DNA of 64,000 nucleotides, from NCBI RefSeq assembly GCF_041381155.1, contig NC_091146.1, positions 2,497,224-2,561,223 of the forward strand, written 5' to 3'. A program made the translations under genes and the position numbers. The notes beneath the pieces were generated by a model, which did not search any database, was not told where the DNA came from, and was given only the letters and a program-made list of their open reading frames with translations. Positions 20,941 through 33,929 of this stretch are shown here, one piece after another (position 1 is the first letter of the stretch; each line of letters starts with the position of its first letter). Source of the DNA: Argopecten irradians. Taxonomy: Eukaryota; Mollusca; Bivalvia; Pectinida; Pectinidae.

Positions 20941-22687
20941 CTCATCTACGGCGGCGTATTACGGCCACTATATAATTCAGTTTATCTTGTACGTACGACT
21001 TAGTATCTTGTACGTACAAGTTATTATCTTGTCCGTACAACTTAGTATCTTGTACGTACAAGATAGTATCTTGTACGTACAAGTTAATATCTTGTACGTA
21101 CAAGTTAGTATCTTGTACGTTCAAGATACGTAAAAGTTAGTATCTTGTACGTACAACTTAGTATCTTGTACGTACAAGTTATAATCTTGTACGTACAACT
21201 TAGTATCTTGCACGTACAAGATACTATCATGTACGTATAAGTTAGTATCTTGTACGTACAAGTTATTATCTTGTACGTACAACTTAGTATCTTGTACGTA
21301 CAAGATAGTATCTTGTACGTACAAGTTACGTACAAGTTAGTATCTTGTACGTACAAATTAATATCTTGTACGTACAAGTTATTACCTTGTACGTTCAAGA
21401 TACGTAAAAGTTAGTATCTTGTACGTACAACTTAGTATCTTGTTGTACGTACAACTTAGTATCTTGTACGTACAAGATACTATCATGTACGTATAAGTTA
21501 GTATCTTGTACGTACAAGTTACTATCTTGTACGTACAACTTATAGTATGCTGTACGTACAACTTAGTATCTTGTACATACAAGTTGAGTTGAACTGCTGT
21601 TCTTCATCGCAGAATTGAGTCACCCGCCTGATATTTTTCGCAATTAAAGATAGTCTGTCGACTTTGCATTGCTTCAAGCACGATCATAGGTTTATTAACT
21701 TATTTGACAATATTAAAAATATAAATATATATTAATGAGGACAATATCTTTTTCACAATCCTAATTTGAAATTGCCGGATTATGAGTTGAAACTGTATAG
21801 TCACTTGCATTATTTTGAAACTGACACTGTATAGTTCCTTTCGAGGAAACTGTATAGTCGCTTGTTTTATAGATAAGATATATTTAGTGATAAAATGGAT
21901 ATGATACATCTCCGATGAATGATAAATTTTATCTATTAAAAAGAGGAGAAAACAAATTCGTAATTTTCTTCAGCAATTAAAGCTAAATACTTCACACTGG
22001 TGCCATTATTGGAAATGTTGGAGCATTTATTTTACTTTAGAATAGTAGTATTGAAAATAATTAACTGCCTCCGAAAAAAATCCTAGGCATTATGCCGTAA
22101 TTCGAACGAGTTATTGATTGCACTGACAACAAACGCAAAACAAATTATTTCATATGTGTTTTTGTGTTTATTAGACATATATACACACATCAATTATTGT
22201 CCAAATGATGATCATAGTTAATACTCCGTTTTAAACATTTACATGTATATGTTCGGAAACTTATCACAGCATCACAACTCAACAAAATGTCGCAAGGTAT
22301 TCTTTTTTTTCCATTTGGCTTAAACAAAGGGTACGTAATATACGTATAGCTTCATGCGATGCCATTGTGACAGTAAACCAGTCACAGCCTTTAATAGCGA
22401 GAGTTTCAACATTATTCTACCTTGTACGTACAAAATACTATCTTGTACGTACAAGATACTAAGTTGTACGTACAAGATAGTAACTTGTACGTAAGATACT
22501 AAGTTGTACGTAAAAGATACTACCTTGTACGTACAATATACTACCTTGTACGTACAAAATACTACCTTGTACGTACAAAATACTACCTTGTACGTACAAG
22601 ATACTAACTTGTACGTACAAGATAATAACATGTACGTACAAGATAAATAAAATTTTGTAGTGGCCCTAATATGCCGCCGTACTCATC
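20941..22687. mobile_element. TIR element with inverted palindromic 21-bp arrays, 6-bp target duplication
   Basis: The element body is 20947-22681 (1735 bp). The ends are inverted with 43 of 50 matches: left TACGGCGGCGTATTACGGCC, right reversed TACGGCGGCATATTAGGGCC. A perfect 6-bp direct repeat CTCATC flanks it (20941-20946, 22682-22687). Directly inside each TIR is a tandem array of 21-bp units carrying the palindrome CTTGTACGTACAAG: about 28 units at 20983-21588 and about 11 at 22419-22645, in opposite orientation. An ~830-bp non-repetitive core separates them. No transposase was recognised. The design matches fold-back elements, whose long inverted ends are built from short tandem repeats. 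Confidence 0.88.
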
Positions 22688-22779
22688 CAATTCTCCATAA
22701 ATGACATAAAATGGTATCTAAAATCACAAAGGACATAATCTAAGTCTAACTTTAATCAGTTAGAATGGTTAGTTTGAAA

Positions 22780-23475
22780 AAAAAAGAAAGTGGGGACAGT
22801 TGGAAAAGTGTTTTGATCATTTCACCATGGCCATGGTATTTATTTTACTGTCTCCTTCTAAGTAGGTCTCATAGTCATAGGTTTTTGCAAATAACATTTA
22901 CTGTCAGTAACATTCACTGAAATCATAATATATATGATTTTATTGTACCTTAAGGAAGCTATATGTCAGTGATAAAATGAAAATAATTAATTAATTGAAG
23001 TGGGAAGGGGGTCATTTCACCATGACCATGGTATTTTGACCCCCACCCCCACCCCACCCCCAACCTAAGTTCTCATAGTCATGAGGTTTTGTAAATAATA
23101 CTTAATATCAACTGAAATCATAATATATATGGTTTTATTGTAGCTTAAGGCAGTTATATGTCAGTTGAAAAGAATTAATTGGAATGGGGAAAGGGAGGGG
23201 GGTCATTTCACCATGGCCATGGTATTTTGACCCCCCCCCCCCAAAAAAAAAAAAAAAAAAAAAAAAAACAACAACAACAAAACATAACAATCCACTGCTA
23301 GCCATAGGTCTAACTTAATCCCAATTTGGAGTTTATCATTAATGAGAAGAAAAAAATATGTCTTCAAGTGTTATAGTAACTTTTAGAAGGGGGGTCATTT
23401 TACCATGGGGTGGCTCATTTCACCATAATGGTATTTTGACCCCGGGGTCATTTCACCATAATCAAAATACCATGC
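22780..23475 (+). repeat. Repeat array with GGTCATTTCACC / TATTTTGACC palindromes
   Basis: About four units of 170-190 bp, each with TCATTTCACCATGGCCATGG followed by TATTTTGACC and long C and A runs (the A run is at 23233-23267). The core ACCATGGCCATGGT is a perfect palindrome. The right end reads CTACACCGGGCCTT. An inverted relative occupies 33930-34715. Confidence 0.8.
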
Positions 23476-23560
23476 TACACCGGGCCTTTAAGTGGGAGTA
23501 CTTCACGGATAACCATAATACAGGCATTGCTTTCCTGGAGAGGGACGTAACGTGTACCCA

Positions 23561-26062
23561 CAGGATACTCACATCATCACAAAACTATTTATAATAAAAC
23601 AATCGTCTTCTCATTAAAAGTACCTTATCGAAACAGTTTTTAATTTTTAAAATGGAAATGTAGAACATTGATTATAATGTTATCTAATACCCGATACATC
23701 GAATACCGTGATAGCTAGCCTAATACATGTATCTATTCTGTATGTATATATGGGGACATAAGATGATCTATCTAATACCTGATACATCGAATACATGATA
23801 GCTAGCCTAATACATGTATCTATTCTGTATAATATATGGGGACATATAGATCTATCTAATACCTGATACATCGAATACCATGATAGCTAGCCTAATACAT
23901 GTATCTCTTCTGTATAATATATGGGGACATGTAGATCTATCTAATATCTGATACTCCGAATACAATATGTACTATGATAGCTAGCCTAATACATGTATCT
24001 ATTCTGTATAATATATGGGGACATGTAGATCTATCTAATACCTGATACATCGAATACCATGATAGCTAGCCTAATACATGTATATATTCTGTATAATATA
24101 TGGGGACATGTAGATCTATCTAATACCTGATACATCGAATACCATGATAGCTAGCCTAATACATGTATCTATTCTGTATAATATATGGGGACATGTAGAT
24201 CTATCTAATACCTGATACATCGAATACCATGATAGCTAGCCTAATACATGTATCTATTCTGTATAATATATGGGGACATGTAGATCTATCTAATACCTGA
24301 TACATCGAATACCATGATAGCTAGCCTAATACATGTATATATTCTGTATAATATATGGGGACTTGTAGATCTATATAATACCTGATACATCGAATACCAT
24401 TATAGCTAGCCTAATACATGTATCTATTTCTGTATAATATATGGGGACATATAGATATATCTATAATACCTGATACATCGAATACCATGATAGCTAGCCT
24501 AATACATGTATCTATTCTGTATAATATATGGGGACATATAGATCTATCTAATACCTGATACATCGAATACCATGATAGCTAGCCTAATACATGTATATAT
24601 TCTGTATAATATATGGGGACATATAGATCTATCTAATACCTGATACACCGAATACCATGATAGCTAGCCTAATACATGTATATATCTTCTGTATAATATA
24701 TGGGGACTTGTAGATCTATCTAATACCTGATACACCGAATACCATGATAGCTAGCCTAATACATGTATCTATTCTGTATAATATATGGGGGACATATAGA
24801 TCTATCTAATACCTGATACATCGAATACCATGATAGCTAGCCTAATACATGTATCTATTCTGTATAATATATGGGGACATGTAGATCTATCTAATACCTG
24901 ATACATCGAATACCATGATAGCTAGCCTAATACATGTATCTATTCTGTATAATATATGGGGACATGTAGAATCTATCTAATACCTGATACATCGAATACC
25001 ATGATAGCTAGCCTAATACATGTATCTATTCTGTATAATATATGGGGACATGTAGATCTATCTAATACCTGATACATCGAATACCATGATAGCTAGCCTA
25101 ATACATGTATCTATTCTGTATAATATATGGGGACTTGTAGATCTATCTAATACCTGATACATCGAATACCATGATAGCTAGCCTAATACATGTATCTATT
25201 CTGTATAATATATGGGGACATGTAGATCTATCTAATACCTGATACACGAATACCATGATAGCTAGCCTAATACATGTATCTATTCTGTATAATATATGGG
25301 GACATGTAGATCTATCTAATACCTGATACATCGAATACCATGATAGCTAGCCTAATACATGTATCTATTCTGTATAATATATGGGGACATGTAGATCTAT
25401 CTAATACCTGATACATCGAATACCATGATAGCTAGCCTAATACATGTATCTATTCTGTATAATATATGGGGACATATAGATCTATCTAATACCAGATACA
25501 TGGAATACCATGATAGCTAGCCTAATACATGTATCTATTCTGTATAATATATGGGGACATGTAGATCTATCTAATACCTGATACATCGAATACCATGATA
25601 GCTAGCCTAATACATGTATCTATTCTGTATAATATATGGGGACATATAGATATATATAATACCAGATACATGGAATACCGTGATAGCTAGCCTAATACTT
25701 GTACATATTCTGTTTAATGTATGAGGACATGTAGATCTATCTAATATCCGATACATCGAATACCATGATAGCTAGCCTAATACATGTATCTATTCTGTAT
25801 AATATATGGGGACATGTAGATTTAATTAATACCTGATACACCCGAATACAGGCGCATTTCCTAAAACTTTCAACACGTATGTTCAACCCTTTAATGATGA
25901 AAATTCCAATACACACAAACTAGAACTAAAAACACATCGTAAAAACCCATCTCAACCATTATAAATCGTCATATTTTCCCCCGGGTGAGATCCCCGGGCC
26001 CTCCTCACACCAAAATGTCGCGCCTTCGGCGCTCGCAAAATCATCAAATTACACCGTAAGAC
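23561..26062. repeat. 85-bp satellite, block 1, with leader and trailer
   Basis: The leader GGATACTCACATCATCACAA runs to GTTATCTAATACC. It is followed by about 25 copies of an 85-bp unit (CTGATACATCGAATACCATG, GATAGCTAGCCTAATACATG, TATGGGGACATGTAG; 23690-25850) and a trailer from ACAGGCGCATTTCC to CGCCTTCGGCGCTCGC and TACACCGTAAGACTCA. Short open frames are repeat by-products. Confidence 0.9.
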
Positions 26063-28715
26063 TCAGGATACTCACATCATCACAAAACTATTTATAATAA
26101 AAAACATCTCATTAAAAGTACCTTATCATTATTTTTTAAAATGGAAAGTAGAACTTATCGTTATCTAATAGCTTTTAATTTAGCTTAAAATGTACTAATG
26201 TATGATACATTGACATATAGATGTTATCTAATACCTGATACATCGAATACCATGATAGCTAGCCTAATACATGTATCTATTCTGTATAATATATGGGGAC
26301 ATATAGATCTATCTAATACCTGATACATCGAATACCATGATAGCTAGCCTAATACATGTATCTATTCTGTATGATATATGGGGACATATAGATCTATCTA
26401 ATACCTGATACATCGAATACCATGATAGCTAGCCTAATACATGTATCTATTCTGTATGATATATGGGGACATATAGATCTATCTAATACCTGATACATCG
26501 AATACCATGATAGCTAGCCTAATACATGTATCTATTCTGTATAATATATGGGGACATGTAGATCTATCTAATACCTGATACATCGAATACCATGATAGCT
26601 AGCCTAATACATGTATCTATTCTGTATAATATATGGGGACATGTAGATCTATCTAATACCTGATACATCGAATACCATGATAGCTAGCCTAATACATGTA
26701 TCTCTTCTGTATAATATATGGGGACATGTAGATCTATCTAATATCTGATACTCCGAATACAATATGTACTATGATAGCTAGCCTAATACATGTACATATT
26801 CTGTATAATATATGGGGACATGTAGATCTATCTAATACCTGATACATCGAATACCGTGATAGCTAGCCTAATACATGTATCTCTTCTGTATAATATATGG
26901 GGACATGTAGATCTATCTAATATCTGATACTCCGAATACAATATGTACTATGATAGCTAGCCTAATACATGTACATATTCTGTATAATATATGGGGACAT
27001 GTAGATCTATCTAATACCTGATACATCGAATACCATGATAGCTAGCCTAATACATGTATCTATTCTGTATAATATATGGGGACATGTAGATCTATCTAAT
27101 ACCTGATACTCCGAATACAATATGTACTATGATAGCTAGCCTTATACATGTATATATTCTGAATAATATATGGGGACATATAGATCTATCTAATACCTGA
27201 TACATCGAATACCATGATAGCTAGCCTAATACATGTATCTATTCTGTATAATATATGGGGACATGTAGATCTATCTAATACCTGATACATCGAATACCAT
27301 GATAGCTAGCCTAATACATGTATCTATTCTGTATAATATATGGGGACATGTAGATCTATCTAATACCTGATACATCGAATACCATGATAGCTAGCCTAAT
27401 ACATGTATCTATTCTGTATAATATATGGGGACATGTAGATCTATCTAATACCTGATACATCGAATACCATTATAGCTAGCCTAATACATGTATCTATTCT
27501 GTATAATATATGAACCAGAATGGGGACATGTAGATCTAACTAATACCTGATACACCGAATACCATGATAGCTAGCCTAATACATGTATATATTCTGCATA
27601 ATATATGGGGACTTGTAGATCTATCTTATACCTGATACACCGAATACCATGATAGCTAGCCTAATACATGTATATATTCTGTATAATATATGAACAGGGA
27701 CATGTAGATCTATCTAATACCTGATACACCGAATACCATGATAGCTAGCCTAATACATGTATCTATTCTGTATAATATATGGGGACATGTAGATCTATCT
27801 AATACCTGATACTGATCACGAATACCATGATAGCTAGCCTAATACATGTATCTATTCTGTATAATATATGGGGACATGTAGATCTATCTAATACCTGATA
27901 CATCGAATACCATGATAGCTAGCCTAATACATGTATATATTCTGTATAATATATGGGGACATGTAGATCTATCTAATACCTGATACACCGAATACCATGA
28001 TAGCTAGCCTAATACATGTATATATTCTGTATAATATATGGGGACATGTAGATCTATCTAATACCTGATACACCGAATACCATGATAGCTAGCCTAATAC
28101 ATGTATATATTCTGTATAATATATGGGGACTTGTAGATCTATCTAATACCTGATACACCGAATACCATGATAGCTAGCCTAATACATGTATCTATTCTGT
28201 ATAATATATGGGGACATGTAGATCTATCTAATACCTGATACATCGAATACCATGATAGCTAGCCTAATACATGTATCTATTCTGTATAATATATGGGGAC
28301 ATATAGATATATATAATACCAGATACATGGAATACCATGATAGCTAGCCTAATACTTGTACATATTCTGTTTAATGTATGAGGACATGTAGATCTATCTA
28401 ATATCCGATACATCGAATACCATGATAGCTAGCCTAATACATGTATCTATTCTGTATAATATATGGGGACATGTAGATTTAATTAATACCTGATACACCG
28501 AATACAGGCGCATTTCCTAAAACTTTCAAACACGTAATGTTCAACCCTTTAATGATGAAAATTCAATACACACAAACTAGACTAAAAACACATCGTAAAA
28601 CCCATCTCAACCATTATAAATCGTCATATTTTCCCCCGGGTGAGATCCCCGGGCCCTCCTCACACCAAAATGTCGCGCCTTCGGCGCTCGCAAAATCATC
28701 AAATTACACCGTAAG
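26063..28715. repeat. 85-bp satellite, block 2, same leader and trailer
   Basis: A tandem second copy of block 1: a shorter leader, about 27 copies of the 85-bp unit (26215-28500), and the same trailer. The last ~400 bp of the two blocks (25640-26062 and 28300-28715) share the same rare unit variants (CTTGTACATATTCTG, then TTAATGTATGAGG), so the duplication includes the array end. Confidence 0.9.
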
Positions 28716-29380
28716 ACTCATCTCAGCCATTCTAAATTGTAATAGTGTTTTCCTGGGGGAGACTCCCGGACCCCAAACACCAAAATCCCGCGTCTTTGGC
28801 GCTCGCACGCCAATTTGGCCAATTGCGTATTCATTAATTTCCTGTTAGCGACGTCAAAGTCTATAGATGTGTACAAGGATTATTTGTAATGATATAGTAT
28901 ACAAAGTATGTATGGTTGTGTGTTGAATTGTTCTGTGGATGCGGGGTGGGGTGAGGTGGGGGTTAAAAACTATTGAGGACCTATGCCCCCCTCCCCCAGC
29001 CCCATTACCTACGCCACTGTACATTCATGGAGCAATATGTTATACAATCAAATTAGACTGTACTTAATGTTTACATTGCGACATCTTCAAAAGCTTATAA
29101 AGGAGGTGTTGCATGGCCGCCCACGATCGATTTTAAAGCTTTTAGTGCAAATGCATCAATCGGCACATAATACGTATAGGACCAGTACTTATTCCATGAA
29201 TAGATTAATGCTGCTAATACAGCGCCATCTTTTATAAGTTTTACGTCCGATTCCTACTTGTGCGCCTTTAATGTTAATATATCATATGAAGGCATACAAA
29301 AGCCAAAGATAAATTATTTTGGTGTAATAACATAACATTTTGTATTATCTTTTTAACGATATACAAGACTTCAGCATTAA
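28716..29380. other. Dispersed repeat tail, then stretch without a gene
   Basis: The first ~100 bp (to about 28815) repeats the preceding trailer in diverged form (CTCATCTCAGCCATTCTAAA, then TCTTTGGCGCTCGCACGCC), giving a second, older copy of the same module. The rest shows no recognisable gene. Confidence 0.55.
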
Positions 29381-29389
29381 ATTTGGGGT

Positions 29390-30620
29390 TTTCTTGCAAT
29401 TGTTTTGTAAAGGGCCTTAAGACCTTTCAATCAATGAAGAGTATTTGGTTCCATCAAATCAGTGAATTCAGAAGAAAGATTTTGACCCAATTAAGACGAT
29501 ATCAGCCCCATTATGACAAACACCTTGAACGGCAGCTAATTAATATTCACGGTGGCCGATCCGGATAAAATATGCATGACCCTTCTTGTATATAGTACCA
29601 TGTAGAGTATGATTTTTATCGGTTTTTATCTAGGGCTCTAAAACGCCTGTGATATAGGCAATACGCCTGTTGTCGTATTCTTTTGACAAGATAATGTATA
29701 TATATATATACTCTGTATTTTTGTATTTTTGTATTGTTAATACAATATTCCTGAAATGAAATCTATGAAGAGGATTTGATTCTACACCGTACCAGTTCCA
29801 GAATTTCAGAAGAAGATTTTTGAAGTTTCAGCCTATTTGACCCTTTTGGCCCTGTTCCTATTGCCCCTGGGGTCAGTCATGGAAAATGTGTTATGTAGCG
29901 GGATTGGACTGGGTCGATCATTGGTGACCAGGTACAGTCAGTATATCACTCGGCTAGAGTTCGGAGGGTCCCGGGTTCCAGTGGTTCGAATCCCGGTCTG
30001 GCCGCTATATTTTCTCCTCTCCTGTTACAAAATTGGCGCCCAACTAAAATACAGACGGTGATGGTGTTTGAAAGGGTCTCGTATGTCTTCGAGGGCGAAG
30101 ACTTCGGGAAAGGAGGGAGAAGTGTAGCGGGATTGGACTGGGTCGATCATCGATGACCAGGTACATGTAGCTCAGTCGATAGAGACTTGGTTAGTGTTCG
30201 GAGGGTCCCGGGTTCGAATCCCGGTCTGGCCGCTATATTTGCTCCTCTCCTGTTACAGTTAATAGGATTCAATGGCCATCTCATACTGGTAATTTTGACA
30301 AAATTTGACTAATTTCCTCTTATAAATGACCAAATAATGTTCAAATATGTGTTTTCCCTATATAAACTATAGTAAACGTCATCCCCTCCCCAAGGGGAAA
30401 CCTGAGGCCCCAGAGTAATATAATTCACAATTTTCATAAAGCACCATAAGAGGGCCTTGAAACCTTTCTATCTATGAAGAGTCTTTGATTCCACCACATC
30501 TGTGAGTAGAGAAGAAGATGTTTGAAATTTTAGTCAATTTTACCCTTTTTGGCCCCACCCACAGCCCCTTGGGGGGTGGGGCCATCTAATTCAATATATT
30601 TCATATGACCCTATATAGCC
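29390..30620 (+). mobile_element. Diverged repeat bodies of the dispersed-element family
   Basis: Three related segments (about 29410-29490, 29755-29880, 30435-30575) share the pattern CTTTC(A/T)ATC(A/T)ATGAAGAG, TTTGATTCCA and a terminal TTTTGGCCC...CCCCTTGGGG or similar. They resemble the internal units of the elements at 10241 and 20246. SINE copies interrupt the run at 29895-30257. No coding sequence. Confidence 0.5.
29895..30257 (+). mobile_element. tRNA-derived SINE, two tandem copies
   Basis: Copies start with GTAGCGGGATTGGACTGGGT at 29895 and 30124. The second has a good A box (TAGCTCAGTCGATAGAG) and a perfect B box (GGTTCGAATCC), followed by CGGTCTGGCCGC and CTCCTCTCCTGTTACA. The first carries a small insertion between A and B boxes. 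Their linker contains GTCTTCGAGGGCGAAGACTT. Acceptor-stem pairing of a genuine tRNA is absent, so these are SINE heads rather than tRNA genes. Confidence 0.85.
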
Positions 30621-30639
30621 AATGGGAGGGGAGTTGCGT

Positions 30640-30940
30640 TCAAGTTAGCGTAATCGCAATGACGTATGAATACAAACCCAGTGCAGGTAGTGCAGTCTAC
30701 TTCTAGTTCACGCCTCGATAATTTTTTGCGTCATAAGTTGACGGATTTTAAAATAACAATAAAGAGTTTTTATTAGATCCAATTAAATATGTATTTGACA
30801 TCAAAACAAAAAAAAATTCTTTGTAACGGTAATAAACAACAAAATGAATCGCTGGTCGGGGCTACAACTGGGGGCTTTCCTCGGGAATGTTCGGGGAATC
30901 CCGTAATTACGTCAGTAGGTGTGTACACAGTGACCAATTA
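30640..30940 (+). repeat. Paralogous copy of the gypsy insertion site
   Basis: From AATAAAGAGTTTTTATTAG at about 30759, the sequence continues into ATCCAATTAAATATG and on to GGGGAATCCCGTAATTACG without interruption. The same sequence at 36021-36040 and 40476-40640 is split by the gypsy element, so this is a natural unoccupied relative of that site. Confidence 0.85.
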
Positions 30941-30944
30941 ATAT

Positions 30945-31030
30945 CCCTACGGCCCAAAAGTCCAAAGGCTCATTAGTCCTAAGGCCCGTTAGTCCGAAGG
31001 CCCAATAGTCCGAAGGCCCGATAGTCCAAA
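30945..31030. repeat. 16-bp tandem repeat (GGCCCGTTAGTCCGAA)
   Basis: About five copies of a 16-bp unit, AAGGCCCGTTAGTCCG and close variants. Inverted relatives are at 44270-44330. Confidence 0.75.
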
Positions 31031-32845
31031 AACAAATCATATAACTGGAATTAATATGCGAACAGTATTCGAAATGTTTATTACGGTTTTCGATGCAAAA
31101 TATTTGTTGTAAAAAGGTATACTTACATGTATGTGACTTTATACATTTGATATGAAAATGATATAAACAACGAAATGTTGCGAATTTCAAAAAAAAACAG
31201 CGTAATTTTGAAATACGTGAACGGACCTGATATTAAAGAGAATATGCATTTTATTTGTACAATGCAATCTGGTTTAAAATCTCCCCCCAAAATATCATTA
31301 TGCGGACCATTACCGGCATTAAGGGTACAATAAACAAGTCAAAGAAAGGGGAAGGAAACGCAAAAAGAAGTCGTTAAATACATGTACATATTGTACAATA
31401 TAACGACGTTTACAGGTGTAAACTAGAAATATGTCTGTTAGACATTAAGTGCTCGCTACCTACTTCCTAACCTTAATTTCCAGTATGAAATAATCCTCGG
31501 CAACAGGTGTCCCCGTGTACATAGCACTTTCGCTCATTATCTCTGGGACTATTGCAAGGAGATGGTTTACAACCTTGGTGTATTGTAATAGATACATTCC
31601 TTTACTTCATCAGAACTTTAAATGTGAAATACCTTTGAACTTTGTTAAGTGTGTTCTTTGTTACATAGAAGCGTGTTTATTATTATATACATTGTAGATA
31701 TTGATACGATAGACTAAAGACTTGATTCGCTAATCAAAATAGTCGTCCGCTAGAACACTGTCTAGTCTCTGTGCACATGGTGACTCACCTGTGCCACGCT
31801 TGAACGCCTTTCTGGGGTACATTAGATCTAGAGCTCAGACACCCAGACTGATATTTTATATTGTCTTTTTTTTGTTTCAATCGTATGATAATGCGCTTCA
31901 CAATGCGTCTATATTTATCGACTATTTGAACCTTTTTAATACATCATCGGTGAGGTGCATGGATTTCTTGAGACATACAAGCGTTTGTATGTTTATACGC
32001 TTCCAGTTCCATAATCCTTTATCGACTATTTAAACCTTAATGCACATTGGTGTACAAAATCGGCGAGGTGCTTGAATATATAGAGAGATGCAAGCGTTTT
32101 TTATGATTATACGCTTCCAGTTCCAAACGTATTTTTGTGATAAGTGTTTAATCCAGGTACGTTCTTGATTACTGACAATTGCATATGTAAATCGTTGCAA
32201 AAGAGTTGATATTTAATTTATGTTTATGTAATCATAAGCTGTGTATGTAACCATAAGCCAAAGACCAACAGAATATAGTTATTCAATACGTAGATCTCAC
32301 TTCCGGTATTTCATGCGCACTAGGCATAACGGATGTACACAGACTCTACACACGACAAGGAAAACAATAGGGCGAGCGTACTCTGCTCGCCCTAAAAAGG
32401 TCATTTTTCGGTAAGGTTTGATTATATGCATCATTTATTCAGGGAGCAACGTTAATCCTGGTGCAATCAAATTACAGTATGCCTGCCCTTACAATCGGAC
32501 ATCTTAATTGGAGCTTGTATGTTTGTAAGATAATTCATAGAACGTAAGCTTGTGAGATATCTTATAAAATATAACATAAAACCCTGTTTTAGTATTTGTT
32601 TTTTTAATTTTGATGTAATTTTGACCTTGCAATACTCCATGAAGAAATGACAACTTGCCAAATTGTCAGATCAACAGTGCAGAAAAATGTTTTCGTGAAA
32701 ATACAACTGTTTGTTAATTATAACAGCTACGCAAGGGACAAGGAAGTAATTCCAATTGTGTGGACAAAACAAAATTGTCAAATTTTCGAGGCGATCTGCC
32801 CCTTTATCAAGACATTCAAAACGAACACGATTACATAATAGGATA
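31031..32845. other. Stretch without a recognisable gene; one ~107-bp tandem duplication
   Basis: Two copies of a ~107-bp segment from TTTATCGACTATTT(G/A)AACC to ACGCTTCCAGTTCC lie at about 31913-32133. A hairpin GGCGAGC / GCTCGCC followed by CTAAAAA is at 32372-32398, resembling the end of the dispersed family. The stretch 32505-32740 is a diverged paralogue of 43965-44235 (shared GTAAGATAATTCA and TTATAACAGCTAC or similar). No coding sequence. Confidence 0.55.
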
Positions 32846-32952
32846 CGTAAAAGTTATTGCATGGCTTTCGAGTAACAAGGGATTTATTACGCCCGAGCGA
32901 AGCGAGGGGGTATTAAGTCCCGAGTGACGAGAAATCATGCAATAACTGACTT
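32846..32952. repeat. Fold-back / hairpin
   Basis: GTTATTGCATG and CATGCAATAAC bracket an inner imperfect inverted repeat (GGGATTTATTAC / GGTATTAAGTCCC) around CCCGAGCGAAGCGAGGG. It is an imperfect palindrome of about 105 bp. Confidence 0.7.
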
Positions 32953-33925
32953 ACTGCATGCTTCTCAACCTCGAAGAAAACGACAGGTTGATTGAAAAAA
33001 TACACACCTTTCCATCCCTATACCCCCACTCTCCCATTGTTCTCTGTTTGACTTACCTGTACCTATTATGCTTGTGAGCACTTTTCAGTATTAGAGGTTC
33101 TTTGATCAATGTTAATACTTCAGTTTGTCATTGTCCATCGTAAGGAACACAAGGAGTTTTGCCATGTGTACAGATAAAAACTTTGATTCTGCAAAATGCT
33201 GCATCAAAATGTTTTAGGAGATATGATCAAGCTCTGTTCAGCGATTGCAAGAAAAATAAGTAAATGGAAAAAAATGAATTGTTGAAAACTTTAAATGTAA
33301 GTAAATTTTATTTTAAATTAATTCCATATGTGCTTTCAATTGATGAAATGTATATATTCATTATTTTGTTGATATTCAGGTTCATGAGGAATTAAAACTT
33401 TTCCTTACGATACGAAGTTACTATCATATACTTAATTGAAATAATAATTAATGAATCTTTTAGATGTACATTTAAATAAATGTCATTTACTTATTGCATT
33501 GTATTTTTAAAAAAATTGTCAGCATTGGTTGGTTAGTCTATTGATTAATCTAATCATTAGAACAAGGTGAGGAACATGTTGAGTAATGATTATCTCCCCT
33601 CACTTACAGCATTTGTTACCATGGTTGACTGCACATACATATGTGTATGTCCAGCCCCTTTCATGGTCAGGTAATAATCCGGATTGGCCATGAATGGGGA
33701 ATTCAGCCCCTTTCATGGTCAAGTAATCTTGATTGGCCATGAAAGGGGGTTATTGTGAAGTCAACTGTGGTAGCAAGACATTTATTGGCCACACTTTTCC
33801 TTTGTGAGAGGTTGGAGGTATGCAGTAAGAACAGTTATGCGGGACAAAGCAGACAAATATTAAACTACTTTATAGCACAATGGAGCGCAATTTACCCTTC
33901 GGCAAGTGGCAGCCGAAGGCCGGTG
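32953..33925. other. Stretch without a gene; fold-back at 33600-33785
   Basis: In 33600-33785, CAGCCCCTTTCATGGTCA is repeated and inverted (TGGCCATGAAAGGGGG), bracketed by GTTACCATGGTTGAC / GTCAACTGTGGTAG. The remainder shows nothing recognisable. Confidence 0.6.
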
Positions 33926-33929
33926 TAGT

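Noticed and set aside
28537-28848. 103-codon frame (FPPGEIPGPSSHQNVAPSAL)
   Set aside because: Lies in the trailer of the 85-bp satellite and its dispersed relatives; the duplicate trailer breaks the frame.
30124-30257. Possible tRNA gene (A box TAGCTCAGTCGATAGAG, B box GGTTCGAATCC)
   Set aside because: Acceptor and anticodon stems do not pair and the same sequence with a shared linker occurs at several loci, so it is a SINE head.
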